Shown here in pieces: positions 10,776 through 21,805 of a stretch of 64,000 nucleotides of DNA (the stretch's first letter is position 1; every line of letters starts with the position of its first letter). The position numbers and the translations under genes were made by a program. Under the pieces are notes generated by a model that saw only the letters and a program-made list of their open reading frames with translations, was not told where the DNA came from and ran no database searches. Source of the stretch: Luzula sylvatica (lineage: Eukaryota > Streptophyta > Magnoliopsida > Poales > Juncaceae); contig OX326958.1 of the NCBI GenBank assembly GCA_946800325.1, forward strand, positions 23,211,914-23,275,913, given 5' to 3'.

Positions 10776-12620
10776 TATAATTTATATATAAACAATTATT
10801 ATTGTATTAAATATATAGAAAATTATTATTGTATCTATATTCATGTTTACCTGTGTGACTTATATTGTATTTATATATAAACAACTATTATTTGTATTTA
10901 TATTCACGTTTAATCATGAAAATGACAACATGTACGATGGATTTTCGATGTTAGTGTTGATACAAAATCATTATAATATATTCTAAACTACTAATTATTT
11001 AAAAAGTTTCTTATTTTACTTATATTTTTCATTATCTGACCCATCAGAACAAAGACAAAATAAGCTCGAGTAACACCGTTATGAACATTGTGATGTTGGC
11101 CAAGAACACACGTCCGCACACGGAGCCCATCATGACGAAAATAGGTTCATACGCAAGCACGCCGGGTTCGCCACTGCTGATTATTCGAGAAATTCGCAAA
11201 CTGAAATTTTTTAAACCATTGTCTTCTATTTTCCGAGAAATTAACTCAGATGACACTCTTTTAATATACATGCATGGAGTTTAAAACAAACTACTTCAAA
11301 ATACATTAATATGTGAAAGTTTCGACATGACAAAATTATTTGACCTAAAATTATCAGTTTTGGAAAGAAGATGGGAGAAAAGAGAGAGAAAATAAGAAAC
11401 ACGAAAAGATAAATTTAAAACAATTAATTCTAATCGCAATATTCTTTAATTTTCCTCATTATTCTCTAATAAATTGTTCTAATATTTTCTACATCATAAT
11501 ATGATCAAATGTTAAATTTGGTCTCTTGATATTGCTGAAATATAGTTATAAATAAATTCATATAAATCTCAATGTAAAAACCTATGTAATTGTTTCATAA
11601 TTAAATGAGTAAAATAATTGGACGAAACTACTTCTTGAGAATGTACATATATGAGTGAAACGTGAACTTGAAAAATATGGGTTTCCGATAAACCCTGACA
11701 CTACTTCTTGAGAATGGTTAGATTTCATTTTTTACATTTTTTTCAATTTTTTTGAACAAAAATATATATAAATTCACATATCTTACTATTTAATTTTGGA
11801 GTTTTTTTTGAAGAAAACATGAAAAGTAATTACTTTGTTCGTTTTAAAAATCAATTTTGACATCATGCTTAGACTTGAATTTCAATTAATTTCGACAACA
11901 TCCCAAATTCCTAATTGAATTGGTCAATTCGTTTTCAAAATCAAATCATACATTTCTGGATTTATTTGGGTGAAATTGTAAACCAAATTTACCAAATCCT
12001 GAAAATAACTCCCGTTAGGTAATTCATTAACATGTTTCGACCACCTTCATAACGGGGTACACTATCATCAATCCTATTGATATTGCCGTCCCAATAGATC
12101 AAGAAGGACACGCCCTCTATTTCTTCACTGCATTTTGTTTTTATGTCAAATTGTCAAACTAATTTTACTTAACATGCGAACCAAACCCAAAAAATTCTAA
12201 AGAAAAACTAATTATTATTAATTAATGTCATTACTTATATATTTTCAGAATTTATTTTATTACTATTTATTATCAGTAATTAATGTATTTTATTCTTTGT
12301 ATTACTAAAAAAATTATTGCAAATTATTATTACTAATTTATATAATCTATTTTGAAATCTATTTTTCTGAATTTACTATTTTTAGTATTATAAATTATAT
12401 TTTTATAATTTTTATTATTACCTATAATTTATTTCATATTGGAAAATATAAAATATTTATTAATTATTATTTTTAAATCCTGAAATTGCTTTCAATCTAC
12501 TACGACTAATACTTATAACGTGCTAAACCATATTTATTTTTTTTAATCGTAAATGCACCTAAATATCAACTATAATATACAAAGACTATTTTCTAACCCT
12601 AATTTATAACCTAATATTAA
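10776..12620. other. AT-rich intergenic between Helitrons
   Basis: Mostly featureless AT-rich DNA. The exception is a GC-richer block at about 11044-11284 that is open on both strands: the minus frame is 75 aa with a hydrophobic C-terminus, the plus frame 67 aa. I do not recognise either. It may be a relic of a captured exon. Confidence 0.4.
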
Positions 12621-13868
12621 TCTTATGTATAAAGTTGACAAAATCCTTGCAATTCAAAGCCTCCACGTCATCAGGGTTTTTTTGTAAAAAAAAAAAAATT
12701 TAATATACATTTTGGTCCATTTTATTCGTCATCGGGGGATTTTTTGTAAAAATTTTTTTTTTTTAATTTACATTTTCGTCCATTTTATTTATATTTTGGT
12801 CCTTTTTAGTTTTAATTTACATTTTGAACCGTTTTGTTTACATTTTGGTCCTTTTTATTTATATTTCGATCTTTTTTTGTATTTTTTAATTTAATTTTGG
12901 TCCTTTTTATTACATTTTGGTCCTTTTTAGTTTTAATTTACATTTTTGTCCTTTTTATTTACATTTTGGTCCTCTTTTATTTACATTTTGTTCATTTCTT
13001 ACATTTTAAATTTACATTTTGGTCCTTTTTAGTTTTAATTTACATGTTGGTCCTTTTTATTTACGTTTTGGTCCTTTTTTCTTATTTTACATTTTGGTCC
13101 TTTTTTACATTTGGTCTTTTTTTCTTATTTTACATACATTATATCTTATATATAAATCAAATAAAATTCTTGCAATTCTAAGCATCCACGTCATCAAGGG
13201 CTTTTATGTAAAAAGTATTTTTTTAATTTATATTTTGGTCCTTTTTGTTTTAATTTATATTTTGGTCCTTTTTATTGAAATTTTGGTCCTTTTTTTGCAT
13301 TTTAAAATGTATATTTTGGTCCTTTTTTTTTTACATTTTGGTCCTTTTTTGTTTTAATTTATATTTTGGTCCTTTTAATTTATATTTTGGTCCTTTTTAT
13401 TTATATTTCAGACCTTTTTTACATTTTTTAATTTATATTTTCATCCTTTTTAGTTTTGATATACATTTTTGTCCTTTTTTATTACATTTTGGTCCTTTTT
13501 TATTTACATTTCGATCTTTTTTTACATTTTGATCCTTTTTTCTTATTTTACATTTTGGTCTTTTTTTTTCCTATTTTACATACCTATTAAAATTTGCGAA
13601 TATGTCATGATTATATTAATCGATTTTTGAAGCACCTTAACAAATGCTATTTATACAAATTATATTAGAAAATAATATCCGTGATAGACTAATTTCATGA
13701 ACCTTATGCATCTATTGACATCAAGATATTTGCAAATATGTCATGATTAGATTAATTTAGTTCAAACGCATGCGCGTTAATTCGCACACGCGTTAATTCG
13801 CACACGTTAATTCTATTTAAATAATTATATAAAAAACATCCCGCGCAATTGCGCGGGGATAAAGCTAG
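12621..13868 (+). mobile_element. Non-autonomous Helitron B with minisatellite interior
   Basis: It starts TCTTATGTATAAAGTT after an A and ends CTAG before a T, with the same CCCGCGCAATTGCGCGGG hairpin as Helitron A. A second 5'-like start, TCTTATATATAAATCA, occurs at about 13144 and is followed again by the CCACGTCATCA motif. The block may therefore be an internal duplication or two elements sharing one 3' end. The region from 13580 to the 3' end is homologous to Helitron A in inverse orientation. Confidence 0.85.
12700..13575 (+). repeat. TTTACATTTTGGTCC minisatellite, roughly 20-bp units
   Basis: Dozens of imperfect copies of a unit close to TTTACATTTTGGTCCTTTT, in two blocks (about 12700-13130 and 13215-13575), within Helitron B. 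Open frames through this array are repeat products (FWSFLFI and LVLFYLHF patterns), not genes. Confidence 0.9.
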
Positions 13869-13899
13869 TAGTTAATATAATTTTACCCCCTCCACGAGG

Positions 13900-14488
13900 T
13901 GCTGACACGTGGAGGGGGGTAAATTTGCTGTTTAACCCATTATTTTTCGTTTTTCAATTTTGATCCTTTTTGGGTAAAAAAAAATTTATCCCTTTTTTTT
14001 TTCTTTCCCTTTTTCGATTTTGGTCCTTTTTTTGCTTTCCAATTTTTTTGTATTTGTTCATTTCGCACGGATATGTATGAAATTTTGTAAGCTCAAATTT
14101 ATGCGAGATTTCATAGAAATTTGTCATGTGCCCGTTGTATCTATCTGACACGTTGCGATTCTTTAATGAGCCCTTATTAATACATCTATTGACATCAAAT
14201 ATATTTGCAAATATGTCATGATTATATTAATCGAGTTTGAAAGCACACCCGCGCAAATTTTATTTAAACAAATTATATCATAAAATAATATCCGTGATAG
14301 ACTAATATCATGAACCTGATGCATTTATTGAAATCATGATATTTACAAATATATCATGATTTGATTAATTTTGATGAAACGCACGCACGTTAATTCACAC
14401 ACGTGCTAATTCTATTTAAATAAATTATATGAAAAATATGTAAAAAATATATATATTGTCCCGCACAATTGCGCGGTGATAAAGCTAG
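13900..14488 (+). mobile_element. Helitron relic C
   Basis: Ends with a damaged hairpin (CCGCACAATTGCGCGG), then GATAAAGCTAG at 14488. The body (CATGTGCCCGTTGTATC, TCTGACACGTTGCGATTC) recurs in reverse orientation at about 25700-25830. The next base is A rather than T, so either the end has mutated or the target is off-consensus. The 5' limit is not clear. Confidence 0.65.
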
Positions 14489-15540
14489 AAATCTATAAAG
14501 TTGGTTATACGGGCAATAATAATCTGCTAAATTAAATATTGGGACAGAATTAAAAAAATTACTTTTGTTTGACGGGCTATTGGCCCATGAATAAAATGAA
14601 TTCCTTAACAATTAATTGATGTTAATTAAATTTATTAATTCAAATAAATACTTATTGTATAATAATGAATTATTAATTATATGACATGGATTTGTTATCA
14701 TGTTAATTAATATATTAGTTAAGAGATACATGTGTTTATTATCATATTACTTTTTGCTTAGGTAATTATTATTTAAAGGTCATGATCCGAAACGGGATTA
14801 CTCGAATTCGAAATGAAACCAAAATCGAATGATCCAAAACAAAAACTAACCCGAAATCCGAAATCCAATCGAAACCATGAAACTCAAATATCCGAAACTC
14901 ATTATCTTAATGACCGAGAATTTATTTATTGGTTCTAATAAGAAAAAAAAATTAATTTATTAATATTAAAATATATTTATTAACATAATTGTATAATCAT
15001 GTTAAAAATGATATATAATTTTAGCGTGATTATACGAAGAGGCTTATAGATATATTTTAATAATAATATATTATTTTTTTATTTTTATGAATCTATTATC
15101 ACAAATAAATAAAAAAAATTCTTCATGACTTTTGAATCATCCTGATTGTCAATTTTGGTTCATTCGGTTTTGGTTCCATTTCGAATTCAGGTAATTCGGT
15201 TTCGGATCATGATTTTTGAATATTTTTCGGTTTGAATCGGATCAAGTTCGGACGAGTCGATTCTATTTTCAAGGTAAGTGACATTTTGCCATTCCTAATT
15301 AATATTTTTCGGTTTTGGTATCATCCTGATGTACCGTTATTTCTTTTTCTCGTATATAGACCAACATAAAGACGGAAGCAAGGAAAGTAACAAATTAATT
15401 ACCTGGAAGAATTAAAACTTCCAACATTTACATGGACTCAACCTACCAATTCAAATGTCCATAAAGCCATTTTCGAAAATTTCAAACTTTTATGTCTATT
15501 TTGTTCAATTTGATAGTTATTGACTACGAATCAAAATTTT
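14489..15540. other. AT-rich intergenic with a decayed hAT-like inverted pair
   Basis: From about 14780 the phrases GATCCGAAAC and AACCCGAAATCCG appear, and their inverted counterparts lie near 15170-15260. They resemble the CCGAACCCGA arms of the hAT elements elsewhere in the window. No clear target duplication and no coding signal. Confidence 0.45.
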
Positions 15541-15557
15541 CCTTAATTGATTTTCAT

Positions 15558-15645
15558 GGCCTCAGAATTGCAGAATTCTCAACATGGCAATTATTGCCGA
15601 TCAGTCCCGAAAGATGGTATGATTATGAAGTTTTCCTCATAGACC
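15558..15645 (-). ncRNA. snoR39BY: C/D-box snoRNA, copy 1 of 3 (snoR39BY-like)
   Basis: Minus-strand RNA of about 88 nt. The terminal stem GGUC pairs with GGCC. C box AUGAGGA lies at 15634-15640 and D' CUGA at 15601-15604, preceded by an antisense run whose complement CCCGAAAGATGGT (15606-15618) is a conserved 25S rRNA sequence. D CUGA at 15562-15565 is preceded by a guide whose complement AATTGCAGAAT is conserved in 5.8S rRNA. By the D+5 rule the targets are the G in CCCGAAAG (25S) and the G in AAUUGC (5.8S). This double specificity fits the plant snoR39BY family as I remember it. It would direct 2'-O-methylation with fibrillarin in the nucleolus. The C box is off consensus at one base. Confidence 0.8.
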
Positions 15646-15812
15646 AAATGAGCTTCAACACAACCAAAATATAATAACAAAAATCAGAAAAATTAAAAAC
15701 AGTAATGGCGAAAAAGTTAAATTTAGTTAGTACGATCATTGATTTCAAGGTCACAGAACGACAAACAATTTGGAAAAAAGTTCAATTGTTTTAGTAAAAT
15801 AATTGATTTCAT

Positions 15813-15899
15813 GATCTCAGAATTGCAGAATACTCAGCATGGCAATTAATGCCGATCAGTCCCGAAAGATGGTATGATTATAAGTTTTCCTCCTAGATC
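15813..15899 (-). ncRNA. snoR39BY: C/D-box snoRNA, copy 2 of 3 (snoR39BY-like, weak C box)
   Basis: Same layout and guides as the other two copies. The 25S-matching CCCGAAAGATGGT is at 15861-15873, D' beside it, and D at 15817-15820. The terminal stem is a perfect GAUC/GAUC. The C box has changed to AGGAGGA and one base of the ATGATTATGA segment is lost, so this copy may bind 15.5K/SNU13 poorly or be decaying. The guides themselves are untouched. Confidence 0.72.
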
Positions 15900-16069
15900 A
15901 AAGTATCATCAACACAAACAGAACATAATAACAAAAATCAGACAAACTCAAAACACAATAATGGCCAAAAAGTTAAATTTAGTTTGTAAAATTATTGATT
16001 TAATGGTCACAGATCATCAAAAAAAAAATTGAAAAAGTTTAATTTTGTTAGTAAAATAGTTGATTCCAT

Positions 16070-16157
16070 GATCTCAGAATTGCAGAATACTCAGCATGGC
16101 AATTATTGCCGATCAGTCCCGAAAGATGGTATGATTATGAAGTTTTCCTCATAGACC
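16070..16157 (-). ncRNA. snoR39BY: C/D-box snoRNA, copy 3 of 3 (snoR39BY-like)
   Basis: First in the direction of transcription. C box AUGAGGA (16146-16152), 25S-complementary guide (complement 16118-16130), D' CUGA (16113-16116), a C'-like AUGCUGA, 5.8S-complementary guide (complement 16078-16088) and D CUGA (16074-16077). The stem GGUC/GAUC extends by one U-A pair. The three copies repeat at about 255-257 bp spacing with diverged spacers, which suggests a polycistronic snoRNA transcript. Confidence 0.8.
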
Positions 16158-16239
16158 AAATTATAATCAACACAAATAAAACATAATAACAAAAATCAGT
16201 TAAATTAGAAACACAGATCAACAAAATCGAAGTAATGGC

Positions 16240-16751
16240 GAAAATTTGAGATTCGCGAAATTCATTCCACGTCTATTTCAATGCGATCATACCGAGTATA
16301 ACAGAAGATATATTACTCAATTCAGATCATAAATATGTACAGGCGAATCAAAAATCGTAGATATATTCGCACGAGATTGAAGGAAGAGGAGGAGGCGGCG
16401 GAGGAGGAGAGACGCGATAAACCCTAACTCTAATGGTGGCTAAAGCTAAGTGGATGGAAGGTTTACTTATAATAGCTGGGAGGATTATAGAAGACCGTCC
16501 GATCTATAATCAACGGTGAGATGTAATTTAGGCTAAAATGGGCTTATTATTCAACACGACCAGATTTCGGCCTATAGAAAATAAATGGATCTGTTAAATT
16601 GTAGGAGGTCCGACCTGACCCGAATCCGAACATAATCCGACCCGTATTTTCTGCTCGGCCCATTTATATTCGGCTATCGAGTTATCTACTTGCGGCGGCT
16701 ATATATTGAAAAACGAAGATAAGAGAGAGAGAAAGAGAGTGAGGGTGAGGG
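16240..16751. promoter_or_regulatory. Shared divergent promoter region, snoRNA cluster (-) and TIM gene (+)
   Basis: On the minus strand a TATA-like TATTATAAG lies near 16470 and a telo-box (AAACCCTAA on plus, about 16420) downstream of it; telo-boxes are frequent in plant snoRNA and ribosomal protein promoters. On the plus strand TATATATT near 16700 and a GA-rich leader precede the TIM start at 16752. The two promoters appear separate but adjacent. Confidence 0.5.
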
Positions 16752-17797
16752 ATGTCGTCGTCAAGGAAGCCGGCGAAGGATACGGAGGAAGAGGAGGAGG
16801 AATTGAGAGGAGTCGCTCACCCTAATCTCATCGTCGTTAAAGACCCGACTCAGGCGACGTTAAAGTGTGTTACTAAGTTCGCTGCCGACGCATTAGGTGG
16901 CGCTGTCCTCGGCTCCCTCTTTGGATATGGTTCGTTCTCTATTCATCACTCCTTTTGATTTTTGATTATCTCTATTCGCTACATTTTTATTCCGATTAAC
17001 AAGGAGATTGATTAGGGTTTAGGGTTTGTATTTGCATAAATTACCCTTGTTAAATGTTTTGATTAGTTTGATTTCTGTTTCAATTTTTTACAGGAAGAGG
17101 ATTGATTGGCAAGAAAGGCTTTAAAGGCTCCTTCGCCGAAGCTGGTTCTTCTGCAAAGGTACACAATTTAAGTTTTTCATAATTTACATATATGTATTAT
17201 AAACATATAAGTATAAATATCTAATTATATGTATTTTTTTCAGACATTTGCGGTTCTCTCTGGAATTCAAAGTTTCGTGCTTTGCATGTTGAGGACATTC
17301 CGTGGAAAAGACGATGGTATTTACTCTTATTTTTAATCTTCTTTTATCAAATTATAGTCCATTTAGTTTATTAAAAATAATATTTTTTATAATGTACAGT
17401 TATTAATGCTGGAATAGCTGGTTGCTGTACAGGTCTGGCCTTGAGTTTCCCAGGTACATCAAAAGTATCATTAATACCCCTACAAAATCAGAAATATCAT
17501 AAATACCCTAAAAGCTATCAGAAATATCATAAATACCCTAAAAGTTCGTTTTTTATTTTAACAGGGGCGCCTTCACAATTATTACAAAGCTGCGTAACAT
17601 TCGGAGCATTTTCATGCGTAATGGAAGGATTAAACAAACAACAACCAGCAATGGCTTCTGACGAGAATTCCAACGAGGGACTGAATCGTAAATTTGCAGT
17701 CCTTCCTCCCTTCACTCTCCCTCTACCGGTCGGAGCCGTCGAGGGCTTCTCTGCATTTTGCAAATCCTTGTCAGAGAAACCAATTAAGCATGGTTGA
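16752..17797 (+). CDS. Tim17/Tim22/Tim23-family translocase-like protein, 5 exons
   Basis: Exons 16752-16929, 17094-17158, 17244-17316, 17400-17453 and 17565-17797 join in frame to 200 aa. The acidic N-terminus (TEEEEEEL) is followed by a Tim17/22/23 domain at about residues 35-150. This has glycine-rich membrane segments (DALGGAVLGSLFGYG, INAGIAGCCTGLALSFPGAP) and a conserved soluble patch (GKKGFKGSFAEAGSSAKTFAVLSG, FRGKDD). It closely resembles the Arabidopsis TIM22-like proteins assigned to plastid or mitochondrial inner membranes (At4g26670/At5g55510 type, from memory). Likely role: membrane insertion or import of precursor proteins. No classic cleavable presequence is evident. Intron 4 is short and holds an imperfect tandem repeat of AAATATCATAAATACCC. 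Confidence 0.9.
17454..17564. repeat. Short tandem repeat filling TIM intron 4
   Basis: Two clear and one weak copy of a unit near AGAAATATCATAAATACCCT, at about 30-bp spacing, occupy most of this 111-bp intron. The same phrase appears in the arms of the Mutator-like element in the second villin gene (41865-42440). Confidence 0.7.
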
Positions 17798-17799
17798 GT

Positions 17800-19700
17800 T
17801 TTAAGCGTTTTGTTGGAGTCGATAAGGGAGGAGAGATTTTATTGGGATTGGTCTGTTTGGACTTTTCGTGTAAATTTTGCGATAATGAGTAGGATTTGTG
17901 AATTTTTGTTTTGTTTTGTTTTGTGTTGAAGGATTTAATTATGTTTTATTGAATGATGGAATTCTTTCTTCTTTTTTTATTTAACAACTATTTTTGAGTA
18001 ATCAAAATTGGGTCAAATTGACATTATCTGTGGCACTCAAAAAGAAAGATTACACAATTTGCCCCTGCAAAAATTAGAATTATAACCTCCATCTAAGACT
18101 TGGTATTAGGATTATGTTTATATTTAATTTAAGAGGTAAAATTAATAAATATAAATCTCAAACAATTACGGATTTTACCTTGTCTTGGGCATATAATATC
18201 TTTTAATGTTTGATCCCGAATTTCCCCTGTAATTTTACAAATTGATAAAGAAATTCAAGATATGTACAGTTAAACAAAATATATAACCTAAAAGTAGAAT
18301 TAAGGATTAATCACATATAAGTTGGCATGACCTAATCGTAGAAAACAAATCCTTGGAATTGCAGAAAACAAAGTTCGCATGATGTAAAATTGTATTTAAA
18401 TCGAAAGTTTCAACAAGTTCAATTCGATTTTTGGATCATTCGGTTCTCGAATTGTTCAATTCTTGCATTGTTCGGCTCTATATCTTTCGGGTTTCGGATC
18501 ATTCGTGTTACCACTTACAAACGCGAGATATTTTATTTTCGGATCATTTGAAATCTGGGATAATTGAATTCTTGAACAATCAATTTTGAGTTAATGCAGT
18601 CAAAAGAGGACTAAATTTAAGGATAAGTTCAAAGTTCAAACTAGTGGACATTTCTTCCTAAACAAAGCCTTGTAATTAGGTACGCTAACTTGATTACCAA
18701 TCATTTATCCTGACCCACTTAATTTAACTGTAACGGGTTTTCCAAAAAGATCCAATAAGTTATTGGATTTAAACTACCCTAGGTCGGTGGTGTTTTGGTA
18801 AGAGAAAAATATTTATTATTTCAAATAGAAACATGAAAAATAATAATTGTTCTATTAGATACTATTAGATATTATTGATCTTTAAATAACAATAGCCGGC
18901 CCCAACTACAGGTCTGAATTTCGGGTCCAAAATTTTCGAAAAAAATAATTTATCCAGTTAAAAATAAATACAATTACGATAAAATTATTAGTAGCTCATT
19001 AAAAAAAATATAGAGCCTCAACCAATAAACCAAACAATCACATGTGACTTAATACATAAATTTTCTTTCGAATAAATTAATTGAATATTGGGTCCATTTT
19101 CAAACTAAATTTCGGATACTTGAAAACTCAGAACTGAGCTGGATCATAACATCATTGATTACACTATTAAAATTACAAGACTGCTATTTTGAAGAATCCA
19201 CATTGGATCCGAATGTAATAAATACATTTCTGATAAATTAAATTTATTTGTATATAAGTTGCATATCACTCGTCTATAACAAAATATGTTATCGTAATTG
19301 TATTTAATTTAGATTTTGTAGACATTCACTCAATTTGAGAAAACAATTAAAATATATCCAATATCGAGATTTAACTTAGAAAAAATAAAACTATGATAAC
19401 ATATTATTTTTTTATATTTTCAAGAATATTAATACAAATTTTTTTGGGAAAAATAAAACTAATTAATGTCAAGTGATATTTTTAGTAATAATTATAAAAT
19501 ATTTAAAATACAGTATATATTATTAAACTTAATAATCGGATCTGAACCCGATATGGACCCGATATGGACCAAGTACCCGTACCATTCATTCTTCCCTCAC
19601 CGACTGTATGGTGAGCACTTGGCACTTGGCTATTTCGTAACCCCAACAATAATTATCCCTCCACAAGAATAATCGCAATTTCCAGAAGAATCTCTCAATC
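17800..19700. other. Intergenic, no gene seen
   Basis: 17800-17960 is the likely 3' UTR of the TIM gene. From 18000 to about 19500 there is AT-rich DNA with scattered hAT-like phrases (GGATCATTCGGTT near 18435) and no reading frame worth reporting. Confidence 0.45.
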
Positions 19701-19767
19701 AATCCTCCATTAAAGAGCTTTCCAGATCAATCAGAGCGGAAATTCGTGAAGAGAAGAACAAGATAAC

Positions 19768-19968
19768 ATGCTTCAGCTCCTGCTTGCGATGGCCTTCTCG
19801 GCGGCGCCGCTGACGCTGTACGTGCCGCCTGTACGGAACCTCAATCTGTTCGTTCATTCGATTGAAGTCTTCGTGCGGGAATCCGAGCCTTCTTCTCGCC
19901 GTGCCTTGATCCGATTCCGTCTTGGGATCCGCCGGATCTTATCCCGCCTCTCTCGTGTCTTCAGGTGA
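19768..19968 (+). CDS. Conserved-looking short membrane protein, 66 aa
   Basis: A single-exon frame MLQLLLAMAFSAAPLTLYVPP... ends RLSRVFR. The N-terminus (residues 1-20) is hydrophobic and could be a signal anchor, followed by a PP turn and an Arg-rich C-terminal half. The block is clearly GC-richer than its surroundings, with a plant-like leader upstream (CTCTCAATCAATCCTCC). I recall very similar 60-70 aa proteins with the 'FSAAPLTLYVPP' start in many plants, annotated only as transmembrane proteins. A donor-like CCC|GTGAGT at about 19990 suggests an intron in the 3' UTR. Function unknown. Confidence 0.65.
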   Translation: MLQLLLAMAFSAAPLTLYVPPVRNLNLFVHSIEVFVRESEPSSRRALIRFRLGIRRILSRLSRVFR

Positions 19969-19989
19969 AGAGGTACGCCGAGATCTCCC

Positions 19990-21520
19990 GTGAGTAGATA
20001 AATTTTTGCCTTTTTTTTTTCTTCTTTTGTAGTTTTTGTTGGTGGTGTATAATAAAATGCGCAGTTTTTGTACAATTTGAGAAGAAAAAAGTTTCTGGGT
20101 AAATCAATTGCAATTTTGTATATACTAAATTGGTGCTTTTCGTGATAAATTTGTATCTGTTTTTAGAAATCCACTCAATTTTGCCTTAAATCAAATTCAA
20201 ATTGATAATTCAGTTCAATCGCCGGATTAACCTGGCTTAAATTTATTTATAAGTTAAGAAATTCCAAATTGCTTCTCACATCTAGACTGGCAATGGCAGA
20301 GCTTGCCCAAAATCAATCAGGGGGATTTACTTATTTACCTCTTTCTTTAATTTAAAATTTTATATTTGCCCTTCTTAATATTTAAATATCATATTTACTT
20401 CTCATAAATCTCAAATATCATATTTATCTAAAAAAATAAAAATCGTTTAATTTCTCAATTAAAATTAACGGTCAACAATTAAAATTACTATTATACTATT
20501 TACATAATTACTTTTTTTAAAACTAAAAATAATATTTACCTATTTAGAAATAAAATACATATTTGTCCTCCTAATAATAAATAATATATGTGTCATTTCG
20601 AAATAAAATATCATATATTTACCCTCCAATTTAAAAAATTGGATTTAAAAAACCGAGAAACTACATCATTAATAAATTATTATTTAAATGAGAACTGCGA
20701 AATCAAATTCATAAAAAATGGACCTGGATTGGAGAACCGAAAAACCTAATCACTAATAAATTATTATATATATATTTTTAATTGTTTTGTATGTTTTAAA
20801 TTAAAAGATAAACATGATATTTTGTTTCGAAAAGATATGTATGTTTTTTTTTATTAATGAGAGGGTAAATATGATAGTTGGGTTTTAAAAAAAGTAAATA
20901 AATATGTAAAGAGTAAAATTGTAATTTTAAATGTTGACTGTTAATTTTAGCAAAAAATTTAGTAGTTCTTACTTTTTGGGTACATATAATATTTTAGAAT
21001 TGTGAGGAGGTAAATAGGATACTTAATTTTAAGAAGGATAAATATTTTGAGTTTTACGAAGAATAAATATGTAAATCCTCCAGCTAACAATACATCATAA
21101 TTGTGTAGACAACATAAATCTTTCAAATTCCAAAATAACCATGTAAACAATATAATACAACTATTAAAAAATACCATAATTGTGTAAACAATTTAACTCA
21201 AAATGGAATCTTTCAAATTTCAAATTTCAAAATTATGGTATATATGAGGATTCAAATTTTGAGACCTGATAATAACAAATCCATGCAATATTAGGTGATT
21301 TAGCTACAAGACCTTTCTCTTGCTTGAAATGCGGTATCTCGAATCTCGAAGTGTATTGGATGATCCGTAGAAACACGTTTGCGACTTGAGGACCAATTTG
21401 AAGCGATTGTCTAATGCGATAGATACTCTTGTTTTTTGTTTTTTAAGTTAAAATTCTAAATACACCTCAAAATTGAGTAATAATACTCTTATTCTGTCAA
21501 TAACAACAATTACATTACAA
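19990..21520. other. AT-rich intergenic, no gene seen
   Basis: Probably starts with a 3' UTR intron of the 66-aa gene. From 20300 to 21190 there are repeated phrases of the type AAATATCATATTTACC, resembling the 'hydrophobic nonsense' arms of AT-rich MITEs. No paired ends found. Confidence 0.4.
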
Positions 21521-21659
21521 ATTAGTTAATTTACAAGAATTGGCAATGTATTTATCAAAAATAAAAGTAAATTAATTGTTCTTATGATAAATAATAATGA
21601 AAAAATAAGTAGATTGAGTAATACAAAATAATAATAAGTAAATTGAGTAGTAAACATCA

Positions 21660-21805
21660 TATTTGTAATTCCACAACAAATTGCAAATTGCTGAAATAAT
21701 TCTTCGGAACTACACATTCCATCGTGCCATACGACTTCATCCTTGCGAAAAGATCGCTTATGTCTTCTTCACGTCGTGAATCATGCTCGTAAATATTTTC
21801 ACTAA
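21660..21805 (-). pseudogene. Decayed DUF247 C-terminal fragment
   Basis: On the minus strand the sequence matches, with frame breaks, the C-terminal part of the DUF247 protein at 45314-46570. HDSRREEDISDLF corresponds to HDLRGEEEVADLF, and a block with RWNV-stop-FRRIISAI corresponds to LWNVWFRRITSAI. An in-frame stop and missing flanks show it is dead. Nothing upstream of 21805 could be matched to the rest of the gene. Confidence 0.6.

Noticed and set aside
10458..10795. Minus-strand Phe/His-rich frames (85 and 102 aa)
   Set aside because: Same minisatellite inside Helitron A.
12712..13532. Plus-strand frames of 60-115 aa rich in Phe, Leu and Trp
   Set aside because: They are translations of the TTTACATTTTGGTCC minisatellite in Helitron B; all frames show the same periodicity and there are no splice sites or start context.
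15492..15674. 60-aa plus-strand frame ending SPERWYDYEVF
   Set aside because: It overlaps snoRNA copy 1; conservation among the three copies follows snoRNA boxes and guides, and copies 2 and 3 do not keep an equivalent frame.
17527..17763. 78-aa minus frame opposite TIM exon 5
   Set aside because: Shadow of the conserved TIM coding exon.
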